6,507 nt of DNA from Clostridia bacterium (lineage in GTDB: Bacteria > Bacillota > Clostridia > Oscillospirales > CAG-272), in the NCBI GenBank assembly GCA_017386965.1, contig JAFOGE010000002.1, positions 1 to 6,507 on the forward strand, given 5' to 3'. The translations under genes were made by a program, and so were the position numbers. The notes under the pieces are model-generated. The model was given only the letters and a program-made list of their open reading frames with translations, made no database searches and was not told the origin of the DNA. Numbering within the stretch: position 1 is the stretch's first letter; each line of letters opens with the position of its first letter. This document shows positions 4,997 through 6,507 of this stretch, piece by piece.

Positions 4997-6444
4997 TATC
5001 CTGCGAAGTCGCGTCCTGCCATCCGCTCCCGAAGAAGCTCGACGATGCGCTCCGCACCGACGGAACGGCTCGCCTTAAAGAGGACGATATCGCCTCGGCG
5101 AAGATTCTGCACAAGCAGATCCGCCGTTTTCTCCAAATCCTGAACGTCCATATTCCGATGCATATGGGAGGAGCTCATCCCCTTCTGCCTTGCTCCGATC
5201 GCAATCTGATTTGCGTTCGATCCTACGGTAAAGAGCAGGTCGATTCCACGCGCGGCCAGATGCGCTCCCACGGAGCGGTGAAGCGCCGGGCTCTCCTGCC
5301 CCAGCTCCAGCATATCCCCCAGGACCGCAACACTTCTGCGCTCGCTCTGGCGGCTATATGCGTCAAGCACGTCGATCGCGGCGATCATGGATTCGGGAGA
5401 TGCGTTGTAGCAATCCTCAATGACGGTGATGCCACTCATCTGGCAAACACGTTGGCGCATTCCCTCGGGAGCAAACCGAAGAAGTCCCTCGCGGATCTGT
5501 GCCTCGCTCATCCCGATGACGGTTGCCGCTGCAAGCGTGTAAAGAGCGGCGTAAACGTGATGCCTTCCGAGAACACGGATGCAAAGATCGCGCATCTTGC
5601 GTCCTTGACAAACGGCGTCAAAGCGCGTGCAATCCTGCTCCACCCTGATATTGTTTGCAAAAAAGTCCGCTTTCTCGTCTGCGAGAGATACATAAACGGT
5701 ATGGTAACTTTTGCCGCCGATCTTTCGCAAAAGAGGCTCATCGCCGTTCAGGATCAGATAGCCGCCCTCGCGCAGTCCGCAAAGGATCTCCAGCTTGGCG
5801 CGGCAAATATTCTCACGCGATCCAAGCATCTCCAGATGCGAGCTTCCGATATTCGTAATCACGGCAATATCCGGCTCTGCCAGAATGGAAAGCCGCTCGA
5901 TCTCGCCAAAGCCGCTCATTCCCATTTCCAAAACCGTCCATTCACTATCAACCGGTGTTTCCAAAACGGAAAGCGGCATTCCGATCAGGCTATTGTGATT
6001 GCCCGGCGTTTTATAGGTGCGCTTTGCCACCGAAAAGGCCGCGTGGATCATATCCTTGGTCGTGGTTTTTCCAACGCTTCCCGTGACAGCAACGGTATGT
6101 ACGCGCCGCAGGTTCTGCAAGCGATAGGCATAGGCAAGCTTGGAGAGTGCCAGCTCGGTATCCTTAACCACAATGGCTGTTGCCTGTGAAGCAGCAATCT
6201 GCTCATTTCGATGCTCACAAATAATGCAGCGGCATCCGTTCTCCAAGGCCTGCGCGATATAGTTATGTCCGTCCACGCGCTCGCCTCGCAGGGCGGCAAA
6301 GGCAACCTGCGGGCCTGCCTCACGGGAGTCCGTGCAGATCCCCATGACGGATACCTCACCCAACGATCCCTGATATAATTCCCCCTGACACATTCTTGCC
6401 AAGGTTCCAAAGCTCATAGGCTGAATACTGAACAGTGTTTTCAT
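4996..6444 (-). CDS. murF: UDP-MurNAc-tripeptide:D-Ala-D-Ala ligase MurF
   Basis: MurF is the cytoplasmic ATP-dependent ligase that adds D-Ala-D-Ala to UDP-MurNAc-tripeptide, giving the pentapeptide precursor used by MraY next door. The 482-residue protein shows the three Mur ligase domains. The N-terminal UDP-binding domain has T-D-S-R (39-42) and G-E-R-V-D-G-H (54-60). The central ATPase has the P-loop T-G-S-V-G-K-T-T-T-K (121-130), G-N-H-N (148-151), E-M-G-M (173-176) and N-I-G-S-S-H-L-E (198-205). The C-terminal domain has D-C-Y-N-A-S-P-E-S-M (344-353), the MurF signature, plus L-G-D-M-L-E-L-G (375-382) and F-K-A-S-R (456-460). It is slightly longer than the common 450-460 residues. The ATG at 6442-6444 overlaps the TGA of the upstream frame as ATGA; the nearest AAAGGA (6460-6465) is 15 nt away, so initiation may depend on coupling. 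No start codon is seen further upstream in frame before the window edge. Confidence 0.97.
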   Translation of the reverse strand: MKTLFSIQPMSFGTLARMCQGELYQGSLGEVSVMGICTDSREAGPQVAFAALRGERVDGHNYIAQALENGCRCIICEHRNEQIAASQATAIVVKDTELALSKLAYAYRLQNLRRVHTVAVTGSVGKTTTKDMIHAAFSVAKRTYKTPGNHNSLIGMPLSVLETPVDSEWTVLEMGMSGFGEIERLSILAEPDIAVITNIGSSHLEMLGSRENICRAKLEILCGLREGGYLILNGDEPLLRKIGGKSYHTVYVSLADEKADFFANNIRVEQDCTRFDAVCQGRKMRDLCIRVLGRHHVYAALYTLAAATVIGMSEAQIREGLLRFAPEGMRQRVCQMSGITVIEDCYNASPESMIAAIDVLDAYSRQSERRSVAVLGDMLELGQESPALHRSVGAHLAARGIDLLFTVGSNANQIAIGARQKGMSSSHMHRNMDVQDLEKTADLLVQNLRRGDIVLFKASRSVGAERIVELLRERMAGRDFAG

Positions 6445-6507
6445 TCTTTCAGGTCTGATTCCTTTCGTTCTGATGCCGTATGTCTTTCCCGATCCTCGGG
6501 ATAGGAA
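6441..6507 (-). CDS. C-terminal end of upstream gene, probably murE (cut by window edge)
   Basis: A minus-strand frame is open from the right edge for 21 codons and ends in TGA at 6441-6443, overlapping the murF ATG as ATGA. The peptide is polar and ends E-S-D-L-K-E. Its Y-P-E-D-R-E could correspond to the H-F-D-D-R-E type sequence near the C-terminus of MurE, the ligase that usually precedes murF in dcw clusters. The fragment is too short to prove this. A competing frame ends at a TGA about 10 nt earlier, and the murF frame itself is open to the edge. The call rests on the overlap geometry and on gene order. Confidence 0.45.
   Translation of the reverse strand, partial: SYPEDRERHTASERKESDLKE

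Noticed and set aside
5158..6189. Plus-strand open frame of 343 codons antisense to murF
   Set aside because: murF on the opposite strand carries every Mur ligase motif, and the antisense product has no recognisable domain. Such long mirror frames arise from codon bias in the real gene.

Overview
The window is a stretch of a division and cell wall (dcw) cluster, read almost entirely from the minus strand. In the direction of transcription (right to left) it holds the 3' end of an upstream gene (probably murE), murF, mraY, ftsW, an unrecognised small three-helix membrane protein gene, murG and divIB (ftsQ family). A strong intrinsic terminator follows, then an AT-rich regulatory region, then the first 26 codons of ftsZ. 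The gene order, the DivIB-type FtsQ homologue, the GGAGG-like ribosome binding sites and the FtsZ start (I-K-V-L-G-V-G-G-G-G-N-N) all suggest a Gram-positive Bacillota, most likely a clostridial lineage with moderate GC content. The species cannot be named from this sequence.

Region by region: 6441-6507 is the tail of the upstream reading frame, whose TGA overlaps the murF ATG. MurF (4996-6444) completes UDP-MurNAc-pentapeptide, MraY (3958-4950) loads it on undecaprenyl phosphate as lipid I, and MurG (1225-2355) adds GlcNAc to give lipid II. FtsW (2700-3905) polymerises lipid II at the septum, and DivIB (377-1207) is the single-pass scaffold that joins the septal synthase to the divisome. Gaps between genes are 52 nt or less and two junctions are ATGA overlaps, so murE(?)-murF-mraY-ftsW-orf-murG-divIB is probably one operon ending at the hairpin at 317-355.

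ftsZ appears to be a separate transcription unit. Its upstream region (79-376, 298 nt, no gene) contains, in the direction of ftsZ transcription, the divIB terminator, a perfect 14-bp palindrome within a longer hairpin, an array of A-tracts spaced at about one helical turn, and a good sigma-A-like promoter (TTGCAA, 17 nt, TATTAT) giving a leader of about 80 nt. A second, weaker promoter match lies next to the ribosome binding site.

Points that depart from the textbook cluster: murD is missing between mraY and ftsW; murB/murC is missing between murG and divIB; ftsA is missing before ftsZ; and a 101-residue three-helix membrane protein sits between ftsW and murG, translationally coupled to murG. 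That small protein is the best candidate for something undescribed. No mobile elements, CRISPR arrays, tRNAs or rRNAs were seen. The rest is a conserved housekeeping locus.
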